A stretch of 64,000 nucleotides of DNA from Pseudomonas sp. KU26590. GTDB lineage: Bacteria; Pseudomonadota; Gammaproteobacteria; Pseudomonadales; Pseudomonadaceae. The translations under genes were made by a program, and so were the position numbers. Positions 20,054-35,569 of this stretch are shown in pieces; positions within the stretch are counted from its first letter, which is position 1; every line of letters starts with the position of its first letter. The DNA lies in contig NZ_CP110644.1 in the NCBI RefSeq assembly GCF_026153515.1, forward strand, positions 5,025,501 to 5,089,500, read 5' to 3'. Below the pieces are notes generated by a model. The model ran no database searches, was not told where the DNA came from, and was given only the letters and a program-made list of their open reading frames with translations.

Positions 20054-21400
20054 TCAGTTGATCTGGAAAGGATAGACCGCGCCCAGTTTCAGGTGCTGCG
20101 TCAGCTCGTCCAGCGCCGTACGGCATTCAATCAGCAGTTGTGGATCGGCCAGATCGCTGTCGCTCATGCGATCGCGATAGTGCTTGTCGACCCACTGCGT
20201 CAGCGTGTCGTACAGCGGCGCGGTCATGATAACGCCTGGATTGACCGCCGCCAGTTCGGTTTCATTCAGCGCCACGCGCAGACGCAGGCACGCCGGCCCG
20301 CCGCCGTTCTGCATGCTCTGCTTGAGGTCGAACACCTTGACCTCGCGGATCGGGCTGTCGTCCGCCAGCAGGTGCTGCAGGTAATTCCAGACGCGTTCGT
20401 TGCTGCGGCACTCCTCCGGCACGATCAGCAGCATCGAACCGTCGGCGCGGGACAGCAACTGACTGTTGAACAGGTACGAACGCACCGCGTCCTCCACGGC
20501 CACTTCACTGCGCGGCACGCAAACGGCCTGGAAGCGACCGCCGCGTTGACCGAGTTTATCGTGCAGCTCGGCGAGCATGGGCTCGGTGTTGAGGAACGCG
20601 TCCTCGTGATAGAACAGGACTTCACCATTGCCGACCGAGATCACGTCGTTGTGGAACACGCCTTGATCGATCACGGCCGGGTTCTGCTGGGCGAAGACCA
20701 CGCCTTCGGCGCTCAGCCCGTGCAGACGCGCAACGGCCTGGGAGGCTTCGAGGGTCTGGCGCGCCGGGTATTTCTGCGGCGCGGGAAAACGGCTGTCGAA
20801 CGCGGCGCGTCCGTAAACGAAAAACTCGACGCCGGGCTCACCGTAGCTGCGGCAGAAACGCGTGTGGTTGGCCGCGCCTTCGTCGCCGAACTGGGCGACG
20901 GCAGGCAACGCCGCGTGGTGGGCGAAATGCTGCTGATCGGCGAACATCGCGCCGAGCACGCGGCTGGTGGTCGGGTGCTCGATGCTGCGGTGGTACTTGC
21001 AGTTGAGGTTGGCGGCGGTGAAATGCACGCGACCGTCGGCGGTGTCGGCGCTCGGGCTGACCGTGGCGGCGTTGGCCACCCACATGCTCGACGCCGAGCA
21101 GCTGGCGGCCAGCAGCGGCATCGACTCTTTGGCGGCGCGCTCGATCACCTGCGCGTCGCTGCCGCTGAAGCCGAGCTTGCGCAGACCGGCCACGTCGGGA
21201 CGCTCCTGCGGGGCCAATACGCCTTGGGTGAAACCCATTTCCATCAGCGCTTTCATCTTGGCCAGCCCCTGCAAAGCGGCCTCGCGCGGATTGGAGGATT
21301 GCTGGCAGTTGTTCTGGGACGCGACGTTGCCGTAGGACAGCCCACCGTAGTTGTGGGTCGGGCCCACTAGACCGTCAAAGTTGACTTCACAGGATTTCAT
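20054..21400 (-). CDS. astB: N-succinylarginine dihydrolase
   Basis: Second AST step: converts N2-succinylarginine to N2-succinylornithine, releasing two ammonia and CO2 (aruB). 448 residues, guanidino-modifying fold. Family motifs: [20 protein letters not shown] at the N-terminus, the catalytic His in [22 protein letters not shown], and the nucleophilic Cys in [14 protein letters not shown] close to the C-terminus. About 220 bases upstream separate it from astD and contain a REP pair. Confidence 0.97.
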   Translation of the reverse strand: MKSCEVNFDGLVGPTHNYGGLSYGNVASQNNCQQSSNPREAALQGLAKMKALMEMGFTQGVLAPQERPDVAGLRKLGFSGSDAQVIERAAKESMPLLAASCSASSMWVANAATVSPSADTADGRVHFTAANLNCKYHRSIEHPTTSRVLGAMFADQQHFAHHAALPAVAQFGDEGAANHTRFCRSYGEPGVEFFVYGRAAFDSRFPAPQKYPARQTLEASQAVARLHGLSAEGVVFAQQNPAVIDQGVFHNDVISVGNGEVLFYHEDAFLNTEPMLAELHDKLGQRGGRFQAVCVPRSEVAVEDAVRSYLFNSQLLSRADGSMLLIVPEECRSNERVWNYLQHLLADDSPIREVKVFDLKQSMQNGGGPACLRLRVALNETELAAVNPGVIMTAPLYDTLTQWVDKHYRDRMSDSDLADPQLLIECRTALDELTQHLKLGAVYPFQIN

Positions 21401-21482
21401 CGGTGAGGCTCCGTGGATCTGTATTTTTTATAAACATCAAAAATCGTATGGCTAGGCTGCAATGACCGCTACGCCTCTTCAC

Positions 21483-21573
21483 CTGTGGGAGCCGGCTTGC
21501 TGGCGAAGGGGTCAGCCCTGACATCCCATCGCCGACTGACCCAACGCGTTCGCCAGCAAGCCGGCTCCTACAG
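21483..21573. repeat. REP-type inverted pair
   Basis: 'ctgtgggagccggcttgctggcgaa' at 21483-21507 and its inverted partner ending 'ccggctcctacag' at 21573, about 40 bases apart. Lies between astD and astB within the aru operon. Confidence 0.85.
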
Positions 21574-21620
21574 TCCGTGTTCGCCGCGGCACCGGATAGT
21601 CATCTGCGCGCCATGCAGAC

Positions 21621-24112
<2,492 letters not shown>

Positions 24113-24233
24113 GCTTTCTCCTCAAGCCGGTGGTTCTGCAACCCCCGGCGAACTCGCTAACCTGCATTACGGCGTCGGCGTGCTACTGCAGCGCCCATCG
24201 CCGTCAACTCATCTCGCCACACTTGACCGGCTG

Positions 24234-25265
24234 TCAGACCGCGACGATGCGCACGCTGGCGCCTTCGCCGACGCCCAGTGCTTCGGCCGCGGCCAAGCTC
24301 AGGGCCACCGGTTTGCCAGGCACCCAGTCCAGTTCCAGCATCACCGCGCGGTAATCCTGCAACTGGCCATTGGAAACCAGATAAGGCCGCCCGCCTTTGA
24401 CCGCATCACCGGTGCTGACCGTGTCGACCTTGACCGGCACGACGCGGCTCTGGGCGATCGAGCGAATGCCGGACACCCGCGCGTGCAGGGTCGGCCCACC
24501 GTCGAAGATGTCGATGTAATGATCGGTCTCGAAGCCTTCGCGCATCAGGATGTCGAAGGTGATCTGCGCGCGCGGATGGACCTGGCCCATGGCCTCCTGC
24601 GCTTCATCGGGCAGCAGCGGCACGTAGATCGGGTAATGGGGCATCAGCTCGGCAAGGAAGGTCCGGCTTTTCAGCCCGCACAGGCGCTCGGCTTCGGCGT
24701 AGTTGATGTCGAAGAAGTTGCGGCCGATGGCGTCCCAGAAGGGTGAGTCGCCCTGGTCGTCGCTGTAGCCGACGATCTCGGTCACCACCGAATCGGCGAA
24801 GCGTTCCGGGTGGCTGGCGACGAACAACAGACGGCCGCGCGAGTTGAGCTCCGACCACAGCGTGCCAACCAGTTCAGGCAGCACATAGAAGCTGGTCAGC
24901 AGGCTGTTGCCGGTGAGGTCGTGGCACTGCGAGAGCACGTGGATCTTGTTGTGGATCTTCAGTTCGCGGGAGGCGTGGACGAAGGTTTCGTTGCGAAAGC
25001 TGTAGAACGGCTCGGAATAGCCCGCCGAGGCGACGATCCCGGAACAGCCCACCAAACGACCTGCTTCTGTGTCTTCGAGGACAAAGAAGTAGGTCTCTTC
25101 GCCGTTGAAACTGACTTCCGCCGAGAACGAGGCTTCGGACGCGGCAATCTTGTCACCCAGACGTCCAGCGTCATCCGGCAGGGACGTGACACCAATCGGG
25201 CTGTCTGCCGCGAGTCGTTGAACCTCGCTCAGATCCGCCATTTGCGCGGGGCGCATCACCAGCAT
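24234..25265 (-). CDS. aruF: Arginine/ornithine N-succinyltransferase, alpha subunit
   Basis: Partner of AruG; 343 residues with the same AstA fold (MLVMRPAQMADLSEVQRLAA, GDSPFWDAIGRNFFDINY, YIDIFDGGPTLHARV). The two proteins are paralogues from a tandem duplication typical of pseudomonads; enteric bacteria have a single AstA. Start ATG 25265, 121 bases before aruG. Confidence 0.95.
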   Translation of the reverse strand: MLVMRPAQMADLSEVQRLAADSPIGVTSLPDDAGRLGDKIAASEASFSAEVSFNGEETYFFVLEDTEAGRLVGCSGIVASAGYSEPFYSFRNETFVHASRELKIHNKIHVLSQCHDLTGNSLLTSFYVLPELVGTLWSELNSRGRLLFVASHPERFADSVVTEIVGYSDDQGDSPFWDAIGRNFFDINYAEAERLCGLKSRTFLAELMPHYPIYVPLLPDEAQEAMGQVHPRAQITFDILMREGFETDHYIDIFDGGPTLHARVSGIRSIAQSRVVPVKVDTVSTGDAVKGGRPYLVSNGQLQDYRAVMLELDWVPGKPVALSLAAAEALGVGEGASVRIVAV

Positions 25266-25339
25266 GGTGTCACTCCTTGAGAAAAAAATCGGGCCGGTTT
25301 AGCGGCGAAAAATAAAAATATCCGGCAGGACAGCGATCC

Positions 25340-25427
25340 GTAGGAGCCGGCTTGCTGGCGAATGCGCCGGGTCAATCGACATAAATGTCGCTGATGCAAC
25401 GGGTTCGCCAGCAAGCCGGCTCCTACA
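25340..25427. repeat. REP-type inverted pair between aruC and aruF
   Basis: 'gtaggagccggcttgctggcgaa' at 25340-25362 and its inverse ending 'ccggctcctac' near 25427. Same class as the pair at 21483-21573, in the same operon. Confidence 0.85.
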
Positions 25428-25441
25428 AATTCAGCGCAGTT

Positions 25442-26807
<1,366 letters not shown>

Positions 26808-26844
26808 AATTGCGTCACAAAGGCGCAGTTTAAACACTGCAGGC

Positions 26845-26936
26845 CTGTAGGAGCGCGCTTGCCCGCGAAAGATTGATCAGGCGATAAAGATGCAGTGGGT
26901 GAACCAACGCCTTCGCGGGCAAGCGTGCCTCTACAG
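26845..26936. repeat. REP-type inverted pair between argR and aruC
   Basis: 'ctgtaggagcgcgcttgcccgcgaaag' at 26845 and the inverted partner 'cttcgcgggcaag...tctacag' ending at 26936. This is the second REP class ('cgcgcttgcccgcgaa') seen in the window. Confidence 0.85.
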
Positions 26937-26956
26937 ATGAAGGTCGCAAAGCGGAT

Positions 26957-27940
26957 TCACCCGCGCTCGGCGGGCACCGAGGACAATTCGAACGGGCTGC
27001 TGCTGCGGCGCTGGTTGCGGTCTTCGCGAGGGGTGGCGCCGAAGAAGTTGCGGTAGGCGCTGGAGAAGTGCGGTCCCGAAGAGAACCCGCAGGACAGGCC
27101 GATCTGAATAATCGACTTGCTCGTCTGCATCAGCATCTGCCGGGCCTTGTTCAAGCGCAGTTCGAGGTAATACTGGCTCGGCACGCGATTGAGGTACTGC
27201 TTGAAGATGCGCTCCAGCTGACGTCGCGACACGCACACGTGCTGGGCGATTTCGTCGGTGGTCAGCGGCTCTTCGATGTTGGCTTCCATCAACAGCACCG
27301 CTTGGGTCAGCTTCGGGTGACTGGAACCCAAACGGTTCTGCAGCGGAATCCGCTGGCGTTCGCCGCCTTCACGAATGCGCTCCACCACCAGTTCTTCCGA
27401 CACCGCGCCGGCCAGCTCGGCGCCATGATCACGGGCCAGCACCGCCAGCAACAGATCCAGCACCGACATCCCGCCGCACGCCGTCAGGCGATCGCGATCC
27501 CAATCGAACAAATGGCTGGTGGCGATGACTTTGGGGAAGCGCTCGGCAAAATCATCCTGCCAGCGCCAGTGCACCGCGGCACGGTAGCCGTCTAGCAGAC
27601 CCAGCTGCGCCAGCGGATACACACCCGCCGACAACCCACCGATCACGCAACCGGCGCGGACCAATTGCTTGAGCGCGCCACCGAGGGCCGAAGACATCGG
27701 CGCCGGCGGCTCGTCGGCCAGCAGAAACAGCTTCTGAAACCCTTCCAGACGACCGACCCACGGCTCGCCCGGCAGCTGCCAACCGGCAGCGTCAACGGGC
27801 GGTTCGGCCTGCAGAAACGACAGTTCGTAAACCACGTCGGGGTGAACGCGCTGAGCAACACGCAGGGCTTCCTCCGCCAGCGCCAGGGTCAAGGCTTTGG
27901 TGCCGGGCCAGATGAGAAATCCGATTCGATGGGCAGTCAT
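26957..27940 (-). CDS. argR: AraC-family arginine regulator ArgR
   Basis: Arginine-responsive activator/repressor of aot, aru and other arginine genes in pseudomonads; unrelated to E. coli ArgR. 327 residues: an N-terminal DJ-1/PfpI-like (GATase-1-like) domain (about 5-190; IGFLIWPGTKALTLALAEEA, VIGGLSAGVYPLA), then an AraC/XylS double helix-turn-helix (about 215-310; DEIAQHVCVSRRQLERIFKQ, SIIQIGLSCGFSSGPHFSSAYR). Start at ATG 27940; the 13 open codons upstream are probably leader. It follows aotP with a 147-base gap and likely ends the aotJQMOP-argR operon, allowing autoregulation. Confidence 0.96.
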   Translation of the reverse strand: MTAHRIGFLIWPGTKALTLALAEEALRVAQRVHPDVVYELSFLQAEPPVDAAGWQLPGEPWVGRLEGFQKLFLLADEPPAPMSSALGGALKQLVRAGCVIGGLSAGVYPLAQLGLLDGYRAAVHWRWQDDFAERFPKVIATSHLFDWDRDRLTACGGMSVLDLLLAVLARDHGAELAGAVSEELVVERIREGGERQRIPLQNRLGSSHPKLTQAVLLMEANIEEPLTTDEIAQHVCVSRRQLERIFKQYLNRVPSQYYLELRLNKARQMLMQTSKSIIQIGLSCGFSSGPHFSSAYRNFFGATPREDRNQRRSSSPFELSSVPAERG

Positions 27941-28087
27941 GGCGTGCAATCCGAAACGTGTCGCTAAAAGGGGTCGCACGTCAGGTGCGATGGGAATCTG
28001 TAACCTTCAGTCAATGGCTGCGGTCTGAATGACGCGCAGCATGAACCGTTCTGAAGCAAAACGCACCGCTCTCACGTGGCGGGTTGG

Positions 28088-28852
28088 TTACTTCAAACTG
28101 CCGGACAGGAACTGCTGCAAACGCTCGGATTTCGGATTGACCAGCACTTCACGGGGATTGCCGCTTTCTTCGACCAGCCCCTTGTGCAGGAAGATCAGCT
28201 GATTCGACACTTCACGGGCGAAGCCCATTTCGTGGGTGACCACCACCATGGTCCGGCCTTCCTGGGCCAGCGCCTGCATGACTTTCAGCACGTCGCCGAC
28301 CAGCTCGGGGTCCAGCGCCGAAGTCGGTTCGTCAAACAGCATGACTTCCGGCTCCACCGCCAGCGCCCGGGCAATCGCCACGCGCTGCTGTTCGCCGCCG
28401 GACATATGCCCTGGATAGGCGTCCTTGCGGTGATACACGCCCACCTTGTTCAGATAATGTTCCGCCTTTTCCAGCGCTTCTTTCTTCGGCACGCCCAGGA
28501 CGTGCACCGGCGCCTCGATGATGTTTTCCATCGCGGTCATGTGCGACCACAGGTTGAAGTGCTGAAACACCATCGACAGGCGCGAACGCATGCGCTGCAG
28601 CTGTTTCGGGTCAGCCGCCTTCAAGCCGCCGTTCTTGTTGGAGACCAGCTTGAGCTCTTCGTTGTTGAGCAGGATGCGCCCGGATTTCGGCTGCTCCAGC
28701 AAATTGATGCAGCGCAGAAACGTACTCTTGCCCGAGCCGCTGGAGCCGATGATGCTGATGACATCGCCGGCCTTGGCGGTCAGCGAAACGCCTTTGAGCA
28801 CTTCGTGACTGCCATAGCACTTGTGCAGGTCCTGGACTTCCAGTTTGTTCAT
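28088..28852 (-). CDS. aotP: Arginine/ornithine ABC transporter, ATP-binding subunit
   Basis: ATPase of the AotJQMP importer. 254 residues, same length as P. aeruginosa AotP. Walker A GSSGSGKSTFLR, Q-loop FQHFNLW, signature SGGEQQRVAIARAL, Walker B VMLFDEPTSALD, switch His VVVTHEMGF. Start at ATG 28852; five more codons are open upstream. It lies 21 bases after aotO. Confidence 0.97.
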   Translation of the reverse strand: MNKLEVQDLHKCYGSHEVLKGVSLTAKAGDVISIIGSSGSGKSTFLRCINLLEQPKSGRILLNNEELKLVSNKNGGLKAADPKQLQRMRSRLSMVFQHFNLWSHMTAMENIIEAPVHVLGVPKKEALEKAEHYLNKVGVYHRKDAYPGHMSGGEQQRVAIARALAVEPEVMLFDEPTSALDPELVGDVLKVMQALAQEGRTMVVVTHEMGFAREVSNQLIFLHKGLVEESGNPREVLVNPKSERLQQFLSGSLK

Positions 28853-28873
28853 GATGTCGGTTCTCACAAGTAA

Positions 28874-29986
28874 TCAGTCACTGAGCAGGCGGCCGCTGCG
28901 CAACGGTGTGCGGCCGGCCACTTTGGCCATCCAGAAACCCGGCTGGGCGTAACGCAGTTTTTCGATGGCAAACAGCACGCCGGCGGTACCGGCACAGACG
29001 GTGGTGGCGCGATCGGTCAACGGGTCGATGACTTCGAACAGCGGTTCGCCGGGCTCGACCCACGCTCCCGCCGGACGTAAAAACGTCAGCACGCCGGGAT
29101 GGGGCGCATAAATCATTTCGGTGCCTTCGAACGGCATGCCTTCGCAGGCTTCGTGCCCGGGTTGCGGCCACTCGCCGCTGATCAGCCCCTGCTCGGCCAG
29201 AAACGCCAGAATGCCTTCAGCGTAGGCCTCGGCTTCGGCCTTGCCGGTGTTGGTCTGACCGCCCAGCTCCAGGGTGGTCGCCAGGCAGGCCAGCGGGATC
29301 TGCGCGTCCGGGAACTGCTTGGACAAACGCAGCCACGGCAGCGAACAGGCTTCGTCGAACGAGCTGCCGCCGGAATCTTCGGCCAGCAGCGCAACCGTCA
29401 CCCCCAGATGGGCCGACAACGAACGCCATTGCGGCCAGTGCTGCGGCAAGGCGTACATGTGCAGCGAGGCGTCGGTGTCGCAATGCAGGTCCAGCACGAC
29501 ATCGGCGTTGCAGGCGTGACTGAGCAAGACGCGCTGCATCCCGGCCAGCTCGCTGCCGGCAGGCGGCAATTGCTCGAGCACATTGGCCATGGCCTGACGA
29601 ATCAGTTTGATGTTGGCGTGAGGGTCGTCACCGAGCTTGCCCGCCAGCGCCTGGGCGACTGGCTCGCTCAACTCGGTGAAGTCACGATTGAAATTCTTGC
29701 CGCTGCCGTACTCGAAACGGCCCTGATGGTTGCCCTGCAGCAACTGGCCCAGACCGATCGGGTTAGCGACCGGCACCAGCTCGATGACGCCCTTGAGCTG
29801 GCCCTGTTCTTCCAGCTCGGTGAGGCGTTTCTTCAATTCCCAGGCGGTGCGCATGCCCGGCAGCTCATCGGCGTGCAGGCTGGCCTGGATGTAGGCCTTG
29901 CGCTCGCCCTGACCAAAACGGAACACACTCAAGGTGCGCTGGGTGCCGAGGTTGCCCCACGGCAGATGGTGATCGATGCGCTGCAT
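28874..29986 (-). CDS. aotO: AotO, AstE/aspartoacylase-family protein in the aot operon
   Basis: 370 residues of the succinylglutamate desuccinylase/aspartoacylase family: zinc motif QASLHADELPGMRTAW, second His in VVLDLHCDTDASLHMY, and a C-terminal beta-barrel with PHPGVLTFLRPAGAWVEPGE. Always found between the aot permease and ATPase genes in pseudomonads; genetic work in P. aeruginosa found it dispensable for uptake, and its substrate is unknown. It starts one base after the aotM stop. Confidence 0.93.
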   Translation of the reverse strand: MQRIDHHLPWGNLGTQRTLSVFRFGQGERKAYIQASLHADELPGMRTAWELKKRLTELEEQGQLKGVIELVPVANPIGLGQLLQGNHQGRFEYGSGKNFNRDFTELSEPVAQALAGKLGDDPHANIKLIRQAMANVLEQLPPAGSELAGMQRVLLSHACNADVVLDLHCDTDASLHMYALPQHWPQWRSLSAHLGVTVALLAEDSGGSSFDEACSLPWLRLSKQFPDAQIPLACLATTLELGGQTNTGKAEAEAYAEGILAFLAEQGLISGEWPQPGHEACEGMPFEGTEMIYAPHPGVLTFLRPAGAWVEPGEPLFEVIDPLTDRATTVCAGTAGVLFAIEKLRYAQPGFWMAKVAGRTPLRSGRLLSD

Positions 29987-29987
29987 A

Positions 29988-30686
29988 TCAGTGCTTCCTC
30001 GGTGCCAGGTAACTGAGCCAGCGGCGCTCTGCCAGCTTGAACAGTTTCACCAGAATGAACGTCAGGCACAGGTAGAAAACGCCTGCGGTGATGTAGGCCT
30101 CGAACGGCAGGTAGAACTGGGCGTTGACGGAACGTGCCGCCCCCGTGATGTCGATCAGCGTGACAATCGACGCCAGACTGGTGGTCTGCAGCATCATGAT
30201 CACTTCGTTGCTGTACTGCGGCAGCGCCCGGCGCAAGGCCGATGGCAGCAGAATCCGGCGGTACATCTTGGCTTTCGACATGCCAATGGCCCGCGCCGCT
30301 TCGATCTCGCCCGGCGGCGTGGATTTCAGGCTGCCGGCGATGATTTCAGCGGTGTAGGCGCTGGTGTTGATGGCGAAGGCCAGGCATGCGCAGAAGGTCG
30401 CGCTCGACAGCCACGGCCACAGAATGCTTTCACGCACCGCTTCGAATTGCGCCAGCCCGTAGTAGATGAGGAACAGCTGCACCAGCATCGGCGTGCCGCG
30501 AATGACGTAGGTGTAGCTCCACGCCAGCAGATTGACCCAGGCGATTTTCGACACACGCATCAGACCCAGAGGCAGTGCGGCGAGCAAGCCGAAAAACAGC
30601 GACACCGCGAGCAGTTTGAGGGTGATCAACAGGCCGCCGAAATACAGCGGCAGGCTTTCCCAGACGACGTTGTAATCGAAAATCAT
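29988..30686 (-). CDS. aotM: Arginine/ornithine ABC transporter permease AotM
   Basis: 232-residue inner-membrane permease of the HisM/polar amino acid type; about five helices and the cytoplasmic EAA loop (EIEAARAIGMSKAKMYRRIL) that docks on AotP. The ATG overlaps the aotQ stop (ATGA at 30686-30683), indicating coupled translation. Confidence 0.95.
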   Translation of the reverse strand: MIFDYNVVWESLPLYFGGLLITLKLLAVSLFFGLLAALPLGLMRVSKIAWVNLLAWSYTYVIRGTPMLVQLFLIYYGLAQFEAVRESILWPWLSSATFCACLAFAINTSAYTAEIIAGSLKSTPPGEIEAARAIGMSKAKMYRRILLPSALRRALPQYSNEVIMMLQTTSLASIVTLIDITGAARSVNAQFYLPFEAYITAGVFYLCLTFILVKLFKLAERRWLSYLAPRKH

Positions 30687-31372
30687 AGGTCTGCCACCCT
30701 TACGCCGGCCGAGTAACGTTTTTCGATGTAGCGCAGTACCAGCAGCGAGACGCTGGTGATCACCAGGTACATGGCCGCGACTGCGAGAAAGAAAGTGAAG
30801 GGTTCGCGGGTGGCATCGGCCGCCTGCTTGGCCTTGAACATCATATCCTGCAGACCGACCACGGAAATCAGCGCGGTGGCCTTGGTCAGTACCAGCCAGT
30901 TATTGGTGAACCCGGGGATCGCCAGACGAATCATCTGCGGCACCAGAATGCGGAAGAACACCCGGCCACTGCTCATGCCGTAGGCCATGCCCGCTTCGGC
31001 CTGCCCTTTGGGGATTGCCATGAACGCGCCGCGGAAAGTCTCCGACAGGTACGCGCCAAAGATGAAACCCAGGGTGCCGATACCGGCCACCAGCGGGTTC
31101 AGGTCGATGTAGTCGTCATGACCGAGCAGCGGCGCGATGCGGTTGAGCAGGTCCTGACCGCCGTAGAAAATCAGCAGGATCAGCACCAGATCGGGAATGC
31201 CGCGGATCACGGTGGAATACAGATCGCCCAGCCATGCCAGCCAGCGCACCGGCGACAGCCGCAATGCCACGCCGATCAGGCCGAGCACGATCGCCAGCGC
31301 CATGGAGCACAGAGCGAGCTGCAAGGTCAGCCATGCACCGTCGAGAATGACGGCTCCGTAACCTTTCAACAT
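30683..31372 (-). CDS. aotQ: Arginine/ornithine ABC transporter permease AotQ
   Basis: 229-residue HisQ-type permease pairing with AotM. Features: YGAVILDGAWLTLQLALCSM at the N-terminus, STVIRGIPDLVLILLIFYGG, and the EAA-type loop KGQAEAGMAYGMSSGRVFFR. Second gene of the aot operon, 91 bases after aotJ. Confidence 0.95.
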   Translation of the reverse strand: MLKGYGAVILDGAWLTLQLALCSMALAIVLGLIGVALRLSPVRWLAWLGDLYSTVIRGIPDLVLILLIFYGGQDLLNRIAPLLGHDDYIDLNPLVAGIGTLGFIFGAYLSETFRGAFMAIPKGQAEAGMAYGMSSGRVFFRILVPQMIRLAIPGFTNNWLVLTKATALISVVGLQDMMFKAKQAADATREPFTFFLAVAAMYLVITSVSLLVLRYIEKRYSAGVRVADL

Positions 31373-31463
31373 GTTGTTTGGCCCTCAAGCGCGGGATAGA
31401 AAAATGGCGCAATCAGTCGGTGCGATGACCTGCTGCTTGCGCCATTGACGGCTTCAAACCACG

Positions 31464-32240
31464 TTACTTGCCGTAGATGTCGAAGTCGAAGTACTTGTCC
31501 TGAATGGCTTTGTATTTGCCGTTGGCACGAATGGCCGCGATGGCTGCGTTGAGCTTGTCCAGATCAGCCTTGTCGCCTTTGCGCACGGCAATGCCGATGC
31601 CGTCGCCGAAGTAGGTGGCGTCGGTGAAGGCCGGGCCGACGAACCCGTAGCCTTTGCCCGATTCAGTGTTCAGGAAGCCGTCCTGCAGCAGGGTGGCGTC
31701 GGCCACGGTGCCATCGAGACGACCGGCGCCGATGTCCAGATAGACTTCGTTTTGCGAGCTGTACGGCTTGATTTCAGCACCCAGCGGGGCCAGGACTTCG
31801 CGGGCGAAACGCTCGTGGATCGAGCCACGCTGCACGCCGATGTTCTTGCCCTTGAGCTCGGTCAGCGCGTCGCTGACGACGGTGCCCTGCTTCATGACCA
31901 GACGGGCCGGGGTGTTGTAGTACTTGTTGGTGAAGTCGACCGACTTCTTGCGGTCTTCGGTGATGGACATCGAGGACAGGATGGCGTCGATCTTGCGCAC
32001 TTTCAGCGCCGGGATCAGGCCGTCGAATTCCTGCTCGACCCACACGCACTTGACCTTCATCTCTTCGCACAGGGCGTTGCCGATGTCGTAGTCGAAGCCG
32101 ACGATGCTGCCGTCCGGCGCCTTGGAGGCAAACGGAGGGTATGCCGCTTCGATGCCGATCTTCATGGGCTTTTCATCGGCGAACACGGGCTGTGCCAATA
32201 CGGACAGTGCCAGCGCACCCAGCAGCATGAGCTTTTTCAT
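31464..32240 (-). CDS. aotJ: Arginine/ornithine periplasmic binding protein AotJ
   Basis: 258-residue solute receptor of the importer. Signal peptide [21 protein letters not shown] with cleavage after VFA. Type 3 amino acid binding signature [20 protein letters not shown], plus [17 protein letters not shown] and [20 protein letters not shown]. The start at 32240 is fixed by the signal peptide; the frame continues 45 codons upstream without coding character. GGAG lies about ten bases before the start. First gene of aotJQMOP-argR. Confidence 0.96.
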   Translation of the reverse strand: MKKLMLLGALALSVLAQPVFADEKPMKIGIEAAYPPFASKAPDGSIVGFDYDIGNALCEEMKVKCVWVEQEFDGLIPALKVRKIDAILSSMSITEDRKKSVDFTNKYYNTPARLVMKQGTVVSDALTELKGKNIGVQRGSIHERFAREVLAPLGAEIKPYSSQNEVYLDIGAGRLDGTVADATLLQDGFLNTESGKGYGFVGPAFTDATYFGDGIGIAVRKGDKADLDKLNAAIAAIRANGKYKAIQDKYFDFDIYGK

Positions 32241-32400
32241 TTCTTGGAACTCCATCGGTATAACGCGACAAATGGCAGTGAGCGAAGCGCTCAATGAACA
32301 GGAGGAATCAGAAATTGCGACGCGAGGTGCCGGCGGGTCTCTGGACCCGACAAGCCTTCGGCGAGTGGTCGGCATTTTAGCGGCAGGCTGAAAGTCGATA

Positions 32401-32416
32401 TTTCTTCAATGCGACA
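32401..32416 (-). promoter_or_regulatory. Candidate ArgR half-site upstream of aotJ
   Basis: TGTCGC-N8-AA read on the minus strand from 32416 to 32401, about 160 bases before the aotJ ATG. A second GCGACA at 32265-32270, close to the start codon, has only part of the pattern. Confidence 0.4.
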
Positions 32417-32691
32417 ACTAGTTACAGAAGCGCATGAAATCGTGATCAGGCCAATTGACATCCCAAAAGCTTTATGCAAGTGCCAGAGTTGGCAAACCTA
32501 TCAACGAAGCAAATAACGCGCCCATTATTGGCAAAGCCTTATGATCCGGCAAGTGCAGCGTGGAAGCAGGTTGATTCGGGGCGATGAAATGCGTTGGATT
32601 CGGGTGAAAACGCCCCACAGCGGGGCGCGAGGTTACCGGGGCGGATGTGCGGTAACAAATCGATATTTCCCGAACCCTGAGTCCGGGAAAT

Positions 32692-33584
32692 GTGAAGATC
32701 AAGAGCGCCCGCCTGGGGGCGGACTGTTTCGCCTTCGGCGAGTTACTTGGAAAAGCACCCCAAGTAACCAAGGGTGCTTGCTCCTGGCTTGGCCCTCCTT
32801 CGTCGGGTTCCCTCACTCCGACGATGCTCCGTGGGCCCGCTGCCATCCGCCATCCATGGCGGGGGGCAGCTCTCGCCGCATCCATGCGGCTCGGCCCACT
32901 GCGCATCGTCTGCGTTCGGCCTGCACCCAAGTCGCGATTGGCGGTGTTTGAGCCTCTTGCGCAGTAAGATCACAAGCAGATCAAAGGCTTCCCGGCTGAA
33001 GCCGGTCCTACAAAAGCATCGCGTGCGTCCAGTGTTGATCGTTCCCCCGCTCCGCGTGGGAATGCATCCCGTGACGCTCCGCGTCACCTCGCAGGCCTAA
33101 ATTCGCTTCGTCTGCGGGACGCGGAGCGTCCGGGGCTGCGTTACCACGCGGAGCGTGGGAACGATCAGAAAGAGCAGATCAAAGGCTTCCCGGCTGAAGC
33201 CGGTCCCACTAACAGCAGCGCGTGCACTCAGTGGAAGTGGCGGCGACCTCGACTGTGGGACCGGCTTTAGCCGGGAAGCTTTTGCTTTTGCCGTAGATCT
33301 GCTTTTGATCTTCGTACGCATTGAGTCCAGACACCACCAAACGCGACTTGGGTGCAGGCTGAACGGAGGTCTCGCGCAGTGGGACGAGCCGCAGGGATGC
33401 GGCGAGAGCGCCGTCAGGACATGGATGTCCGTTCGGCGCGGGCCCACGGAGCAGGACCGGAGTGAAGGAACCCTGACGAAGGAAGGGCCAAACCGAGAGC
33501 AGGCACTTTTGGTTACTTTTAGTGCTTTTTAAAAGTAACTCGCCGAAGGCAAAACGTCTGCCCTTAGGCAGACGCTCTTGATCT
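32692..33584. repeat. Large imperfect palindrome with about 285-base arms and REP core
   Basis: The left arm (about 32692-32978) reappears inverted in the right arm (about 33297-33584). Shared landmarks include 'gatcaagagcg', 'gccttcggcgagttact', 'aagtaacca', 'gtgggcccgc', 'tctcgccgcatcc', and 'gcctgcacccaagtcgcg'. Nested inside are REP palindromes (about 32983-33013; 33185-33214 and 33255-33283) and an inverted pair of 'cgctccgcgtgggaa' modules (about 33036-33085 and 33113-33168). The last module resembles the repeats that yield spurious DUF1534 proteins in P. syringae annotations. Confidence 0.8.
33551..33574 (-). terminator. Terminator-like hairpin downstream of acs
   Basis: CGTCTGCC (33555-33562) and GGCAGACG (33567-33574) form a perfect 8-bp stem with loop CTTA; on the minus strand it is followed by TTTTGCC. 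It lies 40 bases after the acs stop, inside the right arm of the big palindrome. Confidence 0.7.
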
Positions 33585-33613
33585 TAGCGATTGTCGCTCC
33601 CGGAGCACGACCC

Positions 33614-35569
<1,956 letters not shown>

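Larger units (their letters stand above)
32241..33613. other. 1.37-kb gene-free region between aotJ and acs
   Basis: Bases 32241-32690 hold the aotJ promoter and leader. Bases 32690-33585 are a large nested inverted repeat, described separately. The several open frames of 90-150 codons here lie inside the repeat arms, lack ribosome binding sites and read as Arg/Ser/Pro-rich low-complexity protein, as expected for GC-rich palindromic DNA. Confidence 0.7.

Noticed and set aside
32541..33532. Several 90-150 codon frames between aotJ and acs
   Set aside because: They lie in palindromic repeat arms, occur on both strands with the same residues, and have no start signals.
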